Shown piece after piece: positions 13,901-28,900 of a stretch of 64,000 nt of DNA (position 1 is its first letter; each line of letters opens with the position of its first letter). Below the pieces are notes generated by a model. That model worked only from the letters and a program-made list of their open reading frames with translations, searched no databases and was not told where the DNA came from. The position numbers were made by a program, and so were the translations under genes. The DNA is from Sipunculus nudus (taxonomy: Eukaryota > Annelida > Sipuncula > Golfingiida > Sipunculidae): assembly GCA_026874595.1 (NCBI GenBank), contig CM049316.1, forward strand, positions 53,703,676-53,767,675, in the 5' to 3' direction.

Positions 13901-16900
13901 TTCAAATCATGCATTTTGCCAATAGTCCTCAAAAATAGGTTACAGTGACCTTATTAAGGCTTTCCAAGACGATTTTACCAGGTTCTCCCTAGATACTAAG
14001 TTATATGTTTCTTATTCCAACTGCTACAATTTGTGCCCATCTGACTCATAGAGAGCTAAAATCATCCTCTTTCACATAGCCTGCAGAATATAGGTCACGG
14101 TGACATTATTTCTGATTTCCAAAATTTTTTATAGGAACCTCACTGTATCTTAATCAAATTAGAAGTTTCTAGGTCCAACTGTAACCAATCAAGCAAATCT
14201 GTCCTGTGGGATGCTAAAATCATGTTCTTTTACATATCTTGCAGAATATAGGCCACCATGACCTAATTTCAGGTTTCCTTGGATGTCACTTTAGAAAATT
14301 CTAGGGCTAGTGGATAAAGTTTGTGCTCTGTCTCACTCCAAGTGCTTAAAATCATATTTAAGCCCACAGTTTCCAAAAAACAGGTCACCATGAACTAATT
14401 TCCTGTGTTATAGGAGATTTACCCAAGACATCCCTGGATGTTACGTTAGAAGATTCTAGGGCTAGTTGATACAATTTGTGCCCGTCTGACTCACTGGGTA
14501 CTCAAAATCATGTTTTTGGCCCGTAATATGCAAAATATAGGTCACCAAGACCTAATTTCAGGTTGTAAAGGAGATTTGCCAAGGACCTCCCAGGATGTAC
14601 AGTGAGAAGTTTCTAGGTCTTAGAACAGAAACCGAACGCCATCACCGGAGCCATGGAGAGTGCCACGATTAGTTATAATAACTATTTCTACAATCCATGT
14701 AAAATAAATGTTTATAAAAAAAAACAGTTGCGATTTGGTATCTGTTAACTTATGGACTGCTTCATCTGAAGGTTTCAAAAATGGATAAAACTAGAGCACC
14801 GCAAACATGCATAATACACCCATTGACATGTATCCTTTGACCTCTGACCTCATAAAATATGCCTGAATTTTGATGAGAAGGTAATTCAGGAGAAAAACTC
14901 TATTAATAACAAGGGACCCATGGGTCACGGCACTCAGCTGATATATATGATAAAAAAATATGATTTTGAAATGAGGCACATGCTGGTTTTGTGTGGTAAT
15001 AAATATAAGCTGTATTATGAGTTGTTGGTGTTTAGCTTATGTGTGATTTTGATAGTTTCTTTGGAGACCGGGAAGAGATTGAATGCATTTATTTTATTAA
15101 CAAATGGAGTGCTATTGTCATACAGATTTTGATTTGGCCATATAACTGATAAGCAGCAAATATAAGATAAAGAGTTAAACTATTTATTAAAATATAATAA
15201 CAAATATTGTGCCAAATATAATTTTTATTAAAAATAATAAGAGAATCATATGATTTTTTAAAATAAAATAAACCTGAAATGATTATTAAAATAATATTAT
15301 AGAATATATTCATGAATGCATTCATGAATACATTTTGAAAGTATTTGCACTGGTATTCAAATACTTTCATTTTTACCTGAATTCCCATTCTTATGCAAGA
15401 AATTTTATAATGGAGTATATATTCATATTCGTATTCAAATATGAGCATATGAGAAGCTAAGAGGAAAGGGGTCCTTCTACTTGGTTATAGTAAAGTTCTA
15501 AATATATGATTGCAACCTAATACTCTGACAAGACTGTCATGAAGAAAAACAGTAAAGTTTTGAGATACTGTGATGCATATGAAAAATTTACAGATGGACA
15601 GGCAAGTGGACAGAATGGACCAAAAGCTGTATTTCACTTTCAAGGGAATAATGCATTTAAGTTTATATATAAGCCTGTTTTTTAGCATATCCACTTTTTC
15701 CATTAATAGTTTTTATCTGATTCATTTTTTTTATTTACAAGTTTTATAAATTTGTAATAAAAAACTGAAAATATATGTTAAAATATTAGAATTCTAAGTT
15801 AAAATTATTATATATCCAGAGTGTAGCTCATATTTGGTCATATTATGCATACACATATATTTTATTATTTTTAAATCAAATGTTTAAACTGAATTTAAAA
15901 GAAAATAATGCCACAACATGGCTTCTACAAGATTATTCCTTGAATCCCTATGAAAAAGTTTTGCACATTGGAGTTTTCAGTACATGCTTAATTTTATTCA
16001 CCGAAATAAAATAAAAGATTCAGAAAATTTGATAAAATAAAAACATCTTTTCAAATAAAGTATACCCATTGTTGGTTGAATGAGGGACAAACAATATCAT
16101 TATGCTAATTACAATCTCAGCTATAATTTATTACTGGAATTAATAGTCAATTTCATACCTGGAGAAGTTTTACTCTTCTGAAGTAAAGCATTACTTATCT
16201 GATGAACATCCACACTTTCATAGCAATACACCACTTTGTGGACACAATTAAATGTGCACTTTAATCATTGTAACCCTGGTGGTACAATACAAAATCTAAA
16301 ATGTAGCACAGCCAAGAATAAAATAAAATACAGAAAATTATAACATTCATCTAGTTGATGCACCATCGGGGGGGGGGGGGGGGTGCAGGGCAGAGGGGAA
16401 GCCTGCTAGTAGTGGCCAAGCTGAGCCAAGGCAAGCTTCCTGGGGTGGGTTACATAATGCAAGTGAAGGCTGTACTACTAGGTGGGCTAGATGTAAACAA
16501 CACTTGACATGGTGTATGAAAACTTGAATAAAATCTACTCTTTTCAATCAATTACTTTGAAATTTAAGATTTTAAAAGATTAAATCCTTATATATATATG
16601 CTGTGAAAATTAAATCAACAGTGCTTACAGGAAAAAATGTGCCATTGCCAAAGTTGGACAAAATTTAAGGTATTGATTTTTTATTTATGCTAATAACTTA
16701 AAAAAATTGCAAAATTCAGATCTAATTTTGGGTAAACAATTGTAATAAAGTTATATTCCTGAAAAAAGTCTCCAGCTTCAGCAATTCTCATGTTATGTGA
16801 GCAAATATATTTCCTGATTTTTAAAAAAATTGCATTATATTTGGGCCCATTACTTCAAAATAATAACCAATACTGACCTAAATTTTGGTATGTGCATAGA

Positions 16901-19900
16901 AAATGTATGGAAGAATATGAATACTAAATATGATCAAAAACAGATCAATGGTTTTGATATTAGGCAGTCTTGAAGTGTAACAATGGCTTTTTTATGGAAA
17001 ATGGAGGTTTTTCCTTAATATCTCAAAGGAATGAAGTCCTAATGACCCAATTTTTGGTATGGTAGGAGATTTTGGGGACAGCTAATGGTATGCAGAATTT
17101 TTGATTTGTAGGTCCAACGACTTTAAAACGTGCCCTGTTAACGTCCGGACGGACGTCAGACAAAGGACCACGACTATAGCTCAGATGACTAATAGTCAGC
17201 TGAGCTAAAAATGTAAAATGAGTTTCATGAAAATCCATGGGATTTTTGGTAAGTCACCAAGGTGCCTCCAAGTGCGGTGACCTCTGACCTCATAAATATG
17301 TGTGGATTTTGCTGGTAATTGAACTTAGGCGAGATATTTTATTGAAACATTTCTGATGAGTTTTATCAAAATCTTTCATATTCTTAATAAGTTATCCAGC
17401 GACACCATAAAGTAGCCTAGTGACCAGTGACCTTATCTAATATGCGTAGATGTTGCCCATAATTGAACTCGGCGAGATGATCTGTTGGTAAGTAATTATG
17501 GTAAGTTTCGTGAAAATCCATCAAAGCCCCAGTAAGTTATCCCAGCGACACTAAAAGTTAAAGGACAGACAGTGGGTATAACATAATACTCCCGTCAATT
17601 GACGGGTGTATAGAAAGGCCTAAAAATTAGAAAATATACAGGGGGTGCCGCCAGTCTCCAGGAAATGATAAAACACTCGATGATCAATATGCATGGAATG
17701 AATCATGGCAATCAATGCATTATTTATTCAGATACTGGAGCTTTTGTATCAAATTTTTAATTATTTTGGGGGATACTATCGAGCCCCAAGTTCCGAGGAT
17801 ATAGGTCACAGTGACCAATTTCAGGTTTCTAATGGAACTCCATCGGTATTCAGTTAGAAGTTTCTAGGTCCAGCAGTTACAATTTGGGCTCTTTTAACAG
17901 CCAGACAGGCAGACAGAGGTCCAACAGACGGACAACAGACAAAGAGTGAGCTAAAAATGACTCATTTATATATTCATATATTACATTTTAGTCTATAATT
18001 TAAAACCATAAACTTAATAAATATTTCCTGTGACAGTTTTGAAATTCAAAATTTGAAGCATACATCACATTTACTTTCTGAGAAATAATAGATTTAAAAT
18101 TTTAAAATATTTAGTTTTAGAAACATTTTTATTGAAAACACTTGGACTAAAAGTATTTTTCTAACCATAGTTAAGAAGAACAATAACCAAACAACACTTT
18201 GTATTGACATTGTTTTTCATTTTTTGAATAAAATGCATTACAGAAAATTTTTCAGCTTGTAAAATTATCCTTGAGGTCAATCTCATTATAAAGGTCATGA
18301 CCCCATTTTTTCAGCTTTATCCATTAACTCCTATCCATGTTTATACAAAATTTGAGAGAGACCTTTCATTTTTTTAGGCTGCTTTTTATTTAGTTGATAC
18401 AATAATCATCCCTTTGCCCTGCCTACCAAACATGTGACATAAAGGCCCATCCCCACAGACCTTCCTTTCCTCTAGTTCAACATCTCCATATATATATATA
18501 TTCTCTCACCAGCATTTTCCGAATGCCTTGAAGCTGTGACACAGTGGTCCTTGGTTCTTCTCTTCTTTTCCTTCCCTGACGCCATCTGCCAACTTCTGAA
18601 GCTTTCTGTCCACGGGCAGACCAACACGTCTCAGATACTGTACCAGGTCAGGGGCTAGTCCAAACTCCCGTCTGATGAAAATCAGGTGTGACTGGCACAG
18701 TACATGGTCAGTCTGTGTGTCAAACAAACATACTGGTCACTGAACAAAGTATCAAACAAACATACTGGTCACTGAACAAAGTATCAAACAAACATACTGG
18801 TCACTGAACAAAGTATCAAACAAACATACTGGTCACTGAACAAAGTATCAAACAAACATACTGGTCACTGAACAAAGTATCAAACAAACATACTGGTCAC
18901 TGAACAAAGTATCAAACAAACATACTGGTCACTGAACAAAGTATCAAACAAACATACTGGTCACTGAACAAAGTATTAAGGTCAACCCCAAAGAATGATA
19001 TATACTCCTTGGTTCAGGGGACTCCCAGAGCTTCACAGATAAGTGAAAAAAAAGCTGATTTAGAGAAGGGTCCACATTCAGATTCAGTAAGATTCACCTT
19101 TGACCTAAGCTGCTCTGTCATGTGAATGATCTATCCATTAACATCAAATTATTCATTACATCAAATTATTTTTTAATCTATTAATCTTTAATCAAATATA
19201 ATTTTTTTTTCATAAGAATTATGTTACAACTATGTTGAGATCTGATATGGAAAATCTTGAGGTCCACCACTGCCAAACTTTCCACATAACAGAAAGCATT
19301 CTTTGGGGATCACAGCAAGCTTTGCAGATTAATTGAGGAAAGACAAAGCAGTAAATATCAATCAATTTGGTCTTTGATGTATAATTTTACAATGAAATTA
19401 ATTTCATAAACTTTAAAGCAGTGACCTATGCATGACTTGTATTAGCTATAGTAACTGAAAAGCCAGGATGTAGATCAGACTGGAAGGCCTAGCATGCTTG
19501 TAATGGTCAGGAGCAGAAAGATACACATCTAGAACCACAAAGTGATGACCTCAGTGTTTGCGGATACTGGTACCTAGTTACAGCTGACTCATGGAAAGGC
19601 AGTAATCTGTGTCACATCCCCTTAACCAATATATATCAAAGAACTGCATCTGTTGAGCCACTAATGTATCAGTTTTATCCTTTATGAATTTTTTTAAAGA
19701 AAACTATACCTGGTCTACAATGCATATTCAATACGTGATATCTAGACTGTTTAGAGATAAAAACAGACAGGTGTCAGTCACACTCAAATATTCTAACAAG
19801 GAAAACTGCAAATCATATTCAGTTAAACAAACCATGAAAAGTTAAAATTAACCTTGAACATTTACAATTAAACATTTTTCAAGGAAACTTTTGAAGACAT

Positions 19901-22900
19901 TACAAAATAAAGATGGTATTAATGAAATTACAGTCAAACCTCTTTTATTTGCCCCTTGTTTATCCGCTGACCTCGCCTATCGCCAACAAATGACAAGGTC
20001 CCGATTTCCTTACTACTTATTTACCTCATTCATTTGCCAGCCTCGCTATCCACGATCTGCCAGGTGCTTTTTACCCAAATGTACCACATTCCCTTGATCA
20101 TACACCAACTTCCTCATTCCAGCTTAAGACAAGTCGGAAATATTTCGACAAGCAGGGGTGTTATCGCTTGGGCTCAGCTGACCTGGCAGGGTCTGTGTTT
20201 ATAAATGTCACACCTCACTGCTTATGGATCAAGTACCGGTGCCATTGATTAATGAATGACTTTACACCCTTGAGTTGTTTGGGGACAGCTCGCATCAGCT
20301 GAGTGACCGGGGTTGATTTCACACCTAGAGTTGTTTGGATAAGTGTCATTTAATGAGGCAGACAGAGGAGTAGTTTGAAGCAATAAACAGGGGTACGAGG
20401 TCAAGCAGCTATACATATAGTGTACAGACAATAGTGAACCTAGGAGGATTGTCCTTAGTGATGCAGTTCGCTGGACGAAGTGTGCCTAGGATTCTGTCAG
20501 CAGCGCCACCATCGGCAATTGTCATAGACACACAGGATTTATACCCAGGGATGACCAGCCAAATGAAACAGATTGGCATGGCGGTCCAGAAGCAAACAGT
20601 GTCCTTCCTCTTCTACAACTTGTGATGAATTGCCTCGGGATTGACAGAGCACGCAATTCATCAGGAATACGTCAATGCCGATCAGAATATAGGAACAGCA
20701 CAACTTTTGAGCGATCAAGGTATCATGGGAACAGTGACAGGACTATGATGATACAGCCCGTCTGACCTCTGGACCTGAGAAAAATAGTTCCCAACTTCCA
20801 CATAAATCCGCCAAAGTCTGTCAAGCCATGAAGACTGTCTGATGATATATCGAGAGCTTCAACCAAAGTGAACAGTCCAATATTGACGCATTTTACAAAA
20901 TGGACCAAAGAATAACAGCTTTTCAGTCACAAGCTGGCAAACAATGCTCCATTATGGAATTTTTTAGGGCACACTTGGATGAAAGTGATACGGCACCAGG
21001 AGTTTTATATTTTGACTGGATATATTATACATGTATATCTTTGTAAATAAATTGTACACATTGTAATTTTGTGTAATTATTTGTATTTGTATTGAATAAA
21101 GTTATATAAATGTATAAAATATTTTTTTTTAATATGACTAGTTAAAGAAGAGCCTAAGAAATGCATGGTCCGATTTTAGCTATCCTGCACATCTCACTTG
21201 GACCCCTCGATCAACCGCCACCCTCGCTTACCGCCAAAAAATCTTCCAGTCCCAAGGTTGGCAAATGAGAGAGGTTACACTGTAATAATTTTGGCAACTT
21301 AGTATTCAATGTCCAGATTATGTCATATTAAGCTGACCAACACAAAGTGGCATGAACATGAACTTCCCCTTCATTTGAACATTTTCTTTCTGATGTACAG
21401 TTTGATACTTTTACTTACTTAGATTTCATTTGTATTACTATAGTGTTACAGGTAGCTGGAGGCTTTGAGACTTACTGTGAGCAAACTCTTCTGCTCTGGC
21501 ACCATTAAACACATTGTTCTTTATTGCTGCTGTATCTTATTAAGACTACTGTCTGTAACCTTGTAATTTGTAATTTTAACACTTTACCTGTTTAACTGTA
21601 CACAAGTTGGCATCAAAGTTCTTGGCCATAGCTGACATACGAGGTCCAAATGTTACTTTACCCTTCTCACTGCGGGGGATGTCAAAATGGATGATAACCT
21701 CAGCATCCTGAATCAGAAGCTCTTTAAACACCTCATCAGTGCACACTGAAAACACAAATCAGATGAAACACCTCATCAGTCCATACACTGAAAATAAAGA
21801 GATTAGATACATCACCTCTTAGGTGCACACTGAATATGTACAGAGAGGTTCAGATGAAATGCCTCAGCTCTGACTGGATCAAAGGCTCATGAGACACCTA
21901 AATGTCAAGGCTGCAGACCTCCGACCATGGTTACTATATGTACTTCACCAGGACCATTGTGGCCTGATTGTTCTGATTTAACCAGTTCTGGCACAGGGCC
22001 AAGAATCAGACCAAAAAGAGTAGGTGTTTGGGTTTACTCAGTCAAAGGACAGCCAGTATGGCATGTTTAAAATTTGGAGCTGGATGCACAATGCAATACC
22101 ACGCTCTCATTGGTCTGATTACAATTCTCTGCTCTGAGCTAACCCTGGTGGTGGGACCAGTGTTGGAGGTCTCGAGGCCGGTCTTGGCCTCGAGGCCGGC
22201 TCGAGGCCGCGCACGTTTGACCTTCTTTGAATATATACTCAGCTTGCATTTGTTAACAGAATTTAGGGGGCCCGCGGGCCAATCACCTGTATTTTTTGGC
22301 TCACTTCCGTGAAATGTGAAGGTGCAAGCTTGTTTGGCCCGTAAAAATCTGCCTTCAGGTGCTAGACTAATAGCCCCTCTATTTTTAATCTCCCTCAGTC
22401 TCCATGTAGATATTCTTAATATCCATGATGAACGGTATTACCAGATGTAGCCGATCATTTAATTTGAGCCTTTAAAATAAGTCTGATTGTGCCTACATAC
22501 GAGGAACGATCGGTACACTCTCGTACACCGGTGTGCGGGGAATAAACTACCAGTAAACTGCTCCTAAAGTTTCAATACTTGCATGAGTGAAAAGATCCAT
22601 GAATTGACTTATTAACATGCGCAAACGTTATAAAATAGTGGAATCGCGTAAAAAGAGACATAGAGCAATAAGAAATCGTTCTCCTTGGATTACAATTAAA
22701 GCGCAAGTTCATCATTGTTGCATTAAATGAGTTCTGTCGACATTCATACTGTCAACCGGCCATGTTGGCATTTAAACCATGTGATATGTTGACTGACATG
22801 CAGCTGATTTGCATGCATCCGTGCCTAGTCAGTGCACGCATACGTTCTTGTGATTGGCTGAGAGATGACATGCATAGATAGAGAGCCAATAAGAGGTTCG

Positions 22901-25900
22901 TAGTAAAATTTGCCCATGTGACTTCATGACAATTTTGGCGGGAAAATGTTCACTGACATCGCTTCGACTTCAGTTTTTTTTTTAGTGTCTGTTTTTCCAG
23001 CTAAGATCCCGGCTGCACCGTGAGTATATTAAGCAAATGACGCAGGGCTATATACTGGAACTTGCAACTGACGATGACTGGTGCACAATCTCCACAAATC
23101 CGATGTTTGTTATCGCTAGAATTGTGCAATTTCTCCGGTTCTGTAACGATCATAACAGGGTTTTGGCAGCAGACGGTTTCTGACGAATCGTCCCTTACAT
23201 CCATAACTGATCAGATTAAGCAACCGCATATACCAAATTCTTTTTGTAGTGTTTCGTTTAAACTGCCCATGTTTACGTAAATTTATTTCATTTGATTAAT
23301 AAGGTTTAAAATAAACCTTGAACCTTGTTTTATTTAAATTTAAAACAAGGGACCTATGGGTCACGACGCTCAGCTGTTATATATGATAAAAAAATATTAT
23401 TTAGAAATGAGGCACATGCTGGTTTTGTGTGGTAATAAATATAAGCTGTATTATGAGTTGTTGTTGTTTAGCTTATGTATGATTTTGATAGTACCTTTGG
23501 AGACAGGGAAGAGGATTGATTTCATTTATTTTATTAACAAATGGAGTACTATTGTCACACAGATTTTGACTTGGCCATATAACTTATAAGCAGAACATAT
23601 AATATAAGAGTTTAACTATTTATTAAAAAAAATTACAAATATTGTCCCAAATATAATTTTTATAAAAAATAATAAGAGAATCATATGATTTTTTTAAATG
23701 AAATATAACTGATATGATTATTAAAATAATATTAAAGAATATATTCATGAATGCATTCATGAATACATTTTCAAAGTATTTGCACGAGTATTCATATACT
23801 TTCATTTTTACCTGAATTCCTATTCTTTATGAAAGTAATTTTATAATGGAGTACATAATCATATTCGTATTTAAATACAATTACAAAGTATTCGCACCAT
23901 GTCTGGTATTTATTCAGTTTCACCAACCAATGATGTTGAGAATCCAGAATATACAAAATTCACACATTTAAATAATGATCATAAGTACCTGGTTTTATGG
24001 CTTTTATTTATATTAAAAAATAACTGTAAAAAATTCATTTTGGACTAATTTCACATCAATGTACACACTAGACACAGTAGGAATCTAGATTAATATTATC
24101 AACTGCATCTTTGTCTATCATTAATTTCCTTCATATGATCCCTAATGATTAGTAATGAATAATATGATTTACTTCTTTATCATTAAAATTGAACTGTAAA
24201 ATGCCATAGGTGACTGCATGGTGTTATTTGGAATATTGTGACATTCTACCCATCGATACAAGATTCTTATATCATCAGTAACTGCAAGTTAATTTCCTGT
24301 TATTATAAACTAACAAATTCCTTTTCTATTTTTCTTTAATTTGTTATTAAAAACCAATAAAAATTTATTAATTTATTGTTTATTGTTATGTTGTTGGTTA
24401 AAACTACTAGATGAGTTGGGTTGGACACCTGGATCAACTGTGGCTGGCCATAAGCTGCCTGGATTCCTGTATGCCTCGCCTCAAGCGTGCATAATTTGAT
24501 GAAAGGTCAACAAGGTCATCATACAGGTGACTCAAGAGGGGCTGGAGAGAGCCAAAGTCTGACAGGGTCTCATAAAAAACATTAATAAAAGCTACAATTT
24601 TTGGCCAATTTCTTTCAGCTTTCTAAACTAAAAAGCTGAAATCCTAATGTGTGCATGATATGAAAATTATATCAACAGTGCTCACAGGACACAAACGTGC
24701 CATGGTCACAGTTGGGCAAAATTTAAGGTACTAATTTTATATTTATACTAATAACTTATAAAATTTGAAAAATTCAGAACTAATTTTGGGTATTCAATTG
24801 AATCTTGATTAAATAATGTTACATCCCTGACAAAAAAATCTCTAGCTTCAGCAATGCCCTTGTTAAGGGAGTAAATATATTTCTTGATTTTTTACAAAGT
24901 GCATTATGTTTGGGCCCATAACTTAAAACAATTACGCAATACTGACATCATTCTGGCATGTGCATAGAGAATGAAAAATATGTATATTATTTATGATTAA
25001 AGTCAGATCAGTGGTTTTGATATTAGGCAGTCTTGAAGTGTAACAATGGGTTTTTAATGGATAAATGAAGTTTTTCATTAATATCTCGAAGGTATTAAGT
25101 CCTAGTGACCAAATTCTTGGCATGGTAGGGGATTTTTGAGACATCTAACTGTATGCCGAATTTAAGGAACTAAGAGCTGAAGCTGGGGAGCTGAGCTCTT
25201 GCAAACACTAGCTTGATGTAAACAATATGTTACATGGTGCTTGAAAACTTATTAAAATCTACAGTTTTTGATCAACTGGTTTCAAATTTTTGGCAGTTGA
25301 AATGCTAACAAAAACATGCTGTGAAAATTAAATCCACAGTACTTACAGGAAAAAAACGTGCCATGGTCAAAGTTGGGCAAAATTTAAGGTACCAATTTTT
25401 TATTTTTATTAATATTTTAGAAAATTTAAAAGACTTTCATCTAATTTTGGGTATACAATTTAATTTTGATTAATTAAAGTTATATTACTGGAAAAAAGGT
25501 CGATAGCTTTAACATTTTTTGTGTTAAGTGATCAAATATCTTTCCTGATTTTTTACAAAATGCATTATGTTTGGGCCCATAACTTTTTTAAATTAAATAA
25601 TAAAGACATAATTTCTGGCATGTACATAGGAACTATATAGAGGAATATTTATGGTAAATATGAGGAAAAACAGATGAGTGGTTTTGATATAAGGCAGTCC
25701 TGAAGTGTGAAAATAGGTTTTTAATAAAAAAATTGAGGTTTTTCCTTAATTTCTCAAAGGAACGAAGTTGCAAAGACCCAGTTTTCAGCTTGGTAGGAGA
25801 TCTTGGGGACATCTAACATTATGCCCAATTTTGGATTCCTAGGTCTTACGGTTTCAAAACGTGCCACATCTACGGACGGACGGACGGACAGACGGACGGA

Positions 25901-28900
25901 CAACGGACAATGGACCACGACTATAGCTCAGATGACTTATAGTCAGCTGAGCTAAAAATGATAATTCCCAGCCGTACGGTGTTTCATGTGGGGACGTTGA
26001 CAGGATACAGAGCAACATTATTTGCTCAGACATTAATTAAAGCAAAATAAAATATATTTAACACTAGGCAGCGCTGTGCCTGTCGTTGATTTTTTTTCTA
26101 GTATATATAATGGTACGTTATTTCACAAGTATTTTTCCCAGCTGACTAGTAAAGAGGATTTTCCAAAATAAAGAAACTGACAACAGACTGGGAAAATAGA
26201 TTGAGAAATTAGTCTAAATGTCAGTGAGAGTACTATTATCTCGCCCGAGTTCCATTATGGGCAAAATCCACGCATATTTATTAGGTCAGAGGTCAATAGG
26301 CTGCTTTGTGGTGTCGCTGCGATAACTTGCGTGCATGGAATGCAATCGATTTTGATAAAACTCAACAGAAATATCAATCAATATTATATCTCACCTATTA
26401 ATTTCCAACAAAATCCATCCATATTCAGTGAGGTCAGTGGGTGTCCAGACTTTGGTGGCACCATGGTGACGTAAATATATTACTGATGAGTGACATGGTC
26501 AGTACAAATATTAATCTATACAGTTTCTCACCTGAATTTAATTCTCAGCAAAATTCACCCATATTAAATGAGGTTACAATACAGAAAACGGGGGCATTAT
26601 GCACGTGTGTGGTGTTCATGTTTTTAAATAAAAACCAAATAAAAAATAAATACCATCATGGCAGTGAACGTTATACAAAGAGTACATATGCAGTTAATTA
26701 TATTTAATCTTTTAACATTTTTTTTCATTTTTAACAAATTTTGACACAAAAATAAGCGGGCCTGTAATTTTTCTGGCCGACCTGTGAAAACAATGTTACA
26801 CAGGGCTGACTGGCCTGTATATTTTCTAGACTTTTATCTGTTTTTGCCCAGAAATGCCCCTCAATATATACAGTGGCCTTTGTCCAATTAGCAAAAAAAA
26901 AGTAGCGGCACTATCGGAAGCATTTGGGACGCACTTATTGTTCACCCAAACAAACCTTTATCATGAACATTTGCAATTGTTAAATATCTCCTCGAAGTTC
27001 TTTCATTATTAACTGTTATTAATCATGAAAAAAATATTATTTGTGCATGTGTGATCTTTGAAGCGGGATCTTTTCCAAGCGGGAATTCCCTAGACATGTC
27101 ACTTACTTGTGACCATTCCCCATGATTTTCCTGTTAGCCGGCGCAAATATTGTGTGGAAAGGAAACTTGTACTGGGTTGTGTTACGCGTGTGAGCAGAGT
27201 GAATGCATGAGCACAGCATTAACGCTGCCTTTGGAGCATATGTGCAAGGCACGGAGTATCCTTTGGAAACTGCGGACATCCGATACTACCCTTCTGGGTC
27301 AAACTGCGTTTTATCAGCATAACTTTGTACAGTTTTGTATACTTTGTAACTTATGTATCCGGGTAACAAAGCAACTTATAAGACCATCACTAAAAAAAAG
27401 CATATATACAGACCATTGTGGCCCAAAATATGAATTAAGGCAATTTTTAACCTTTTGAAAACTATCGTCGGGGCAAAATACATAGCTGGCAGGAAGGATA
27501 GGCCTGAAAATATGTGCAGCATTTCTCAGAATGGTCCAGATGAATATATATAGGCATATATACGCTATATAGGCATATATACGCTATAAAGGCATACATA
27601 TGGTACTTTTATGAAGGAAATATTTGCCTTCTTAAATATAGGCAGTTTAACTGGTAGATTGCGGTGACTCGGCCTCGGCCTTGGCCTCGAACATTGGTGA
27701 CTCGGACTCGGCCTTGGCTGGTTGTGACTCGGCCTCGGCCTTGGCCTCGGATGGTGGTGACTCGGACTCGGCCTTGGCCTCGGAGGTTGGTGACTCGACT
27801 ACAACACTGGGTGGGACCCGGAGATCTTGCTTCACAAAGCAGCGGTCAAAGGCAAGGAGATCTGGGATGACTGCAGTGTATAGTCAGCGTGTTTGGAGTG
27901 TAACCTTAAGTAACTAGGTCAAAGACATAGAGCAAAGCAGATCCTCACTGGACAACACATTAAAGTCAACTGAGCTGAAGAACAAGTCCACTTATTTCAA
28001 AGTCTTAACTTTTTCCAGAACTTCAGTGAAGATTGTGAAACGATATATCTGAAGCTTGTATATATGCTACTTGAAATCAAAGGTTTATGTTCCAACCTAT
28101 GACGAGCCTGACTGTACGGCACTATGTTCCTGTCTAAAATGCTGCTTGACCATATGGTACTTTGAACCCAGAATTCAGAGTTGACTGAAGCTTGTGTGTA
28201 TGGTGCTTCAAACATAAGGTGTATGTTCTTACCTAAGATGCGAGGCAGCTTGGAATCTTTGGGTAAGTTCCAGTCTCTCCTGACTCTGTCCATCTGACTT
28301 GCGTCTAAAAGACTGTGGGCCAGTAAGGAATACATACTCTGTGACTCCAGGATCTGCAGCATGAAAAAAATTATTATTATTATATTATAAACATGCATTA
28401 TTTTTATTATTGTTTATTTGTGTGTGTGTAAATTATGTATGTTAAGTCATTTTATACATGAAAATTTTTGTTTCATATTTAAGATCAGACATTCCCTTTG
28501 TTCCAGACTATGGTCTAAATACCCATTTTATCTAAGCTTTCCAGGGCTAAGGAAACCTTATGAGATATCTCCTGGCATTCAAAGGCTGACAATAAGAACT
28601 ACCAGCAAGCTTTGTTATACAGGATTCTAGAATTCATCAAATGAAGCAAACAAAGTAATTATTTAAAAGCAATAATAATATTACCTGAAGACACCAAACA
28701 ATAATACCACAAAGACCTACTAGACCTTTTTTGCACCTAAATGCAGTTGAATGCCCAGACCTTGGTTATACCCATTAAAACAAGCCTATCTCCACTGATG
28801 CAAAGCTAAATTGAAAACACTAAACAGGTAGAAAAAAATCTGCAAAACTTCCAAAGTTATGGGGTTTACAAAAATCCTAAGTTTCTACAGATTAGAGTTA

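Noticed and set aside
18721-18976. CRISPR-like array
   Set aside because: The 32-bp units are directly adjacent without variable spacers and the context is a eukaryotic intron.
23001-23280. Overlapping ORFs on both strands beside the promoter-like patch
   Set aside because: Short, no recognised family and no splice support; mentioned only as context for the patch.
27647-27835. Glu/Ser/Ala-rich minus-strand ORF
   Set aside because: Composition comes from the GC minisatellite; no splice sites or conservation cue, and the host protein is continuous without it.
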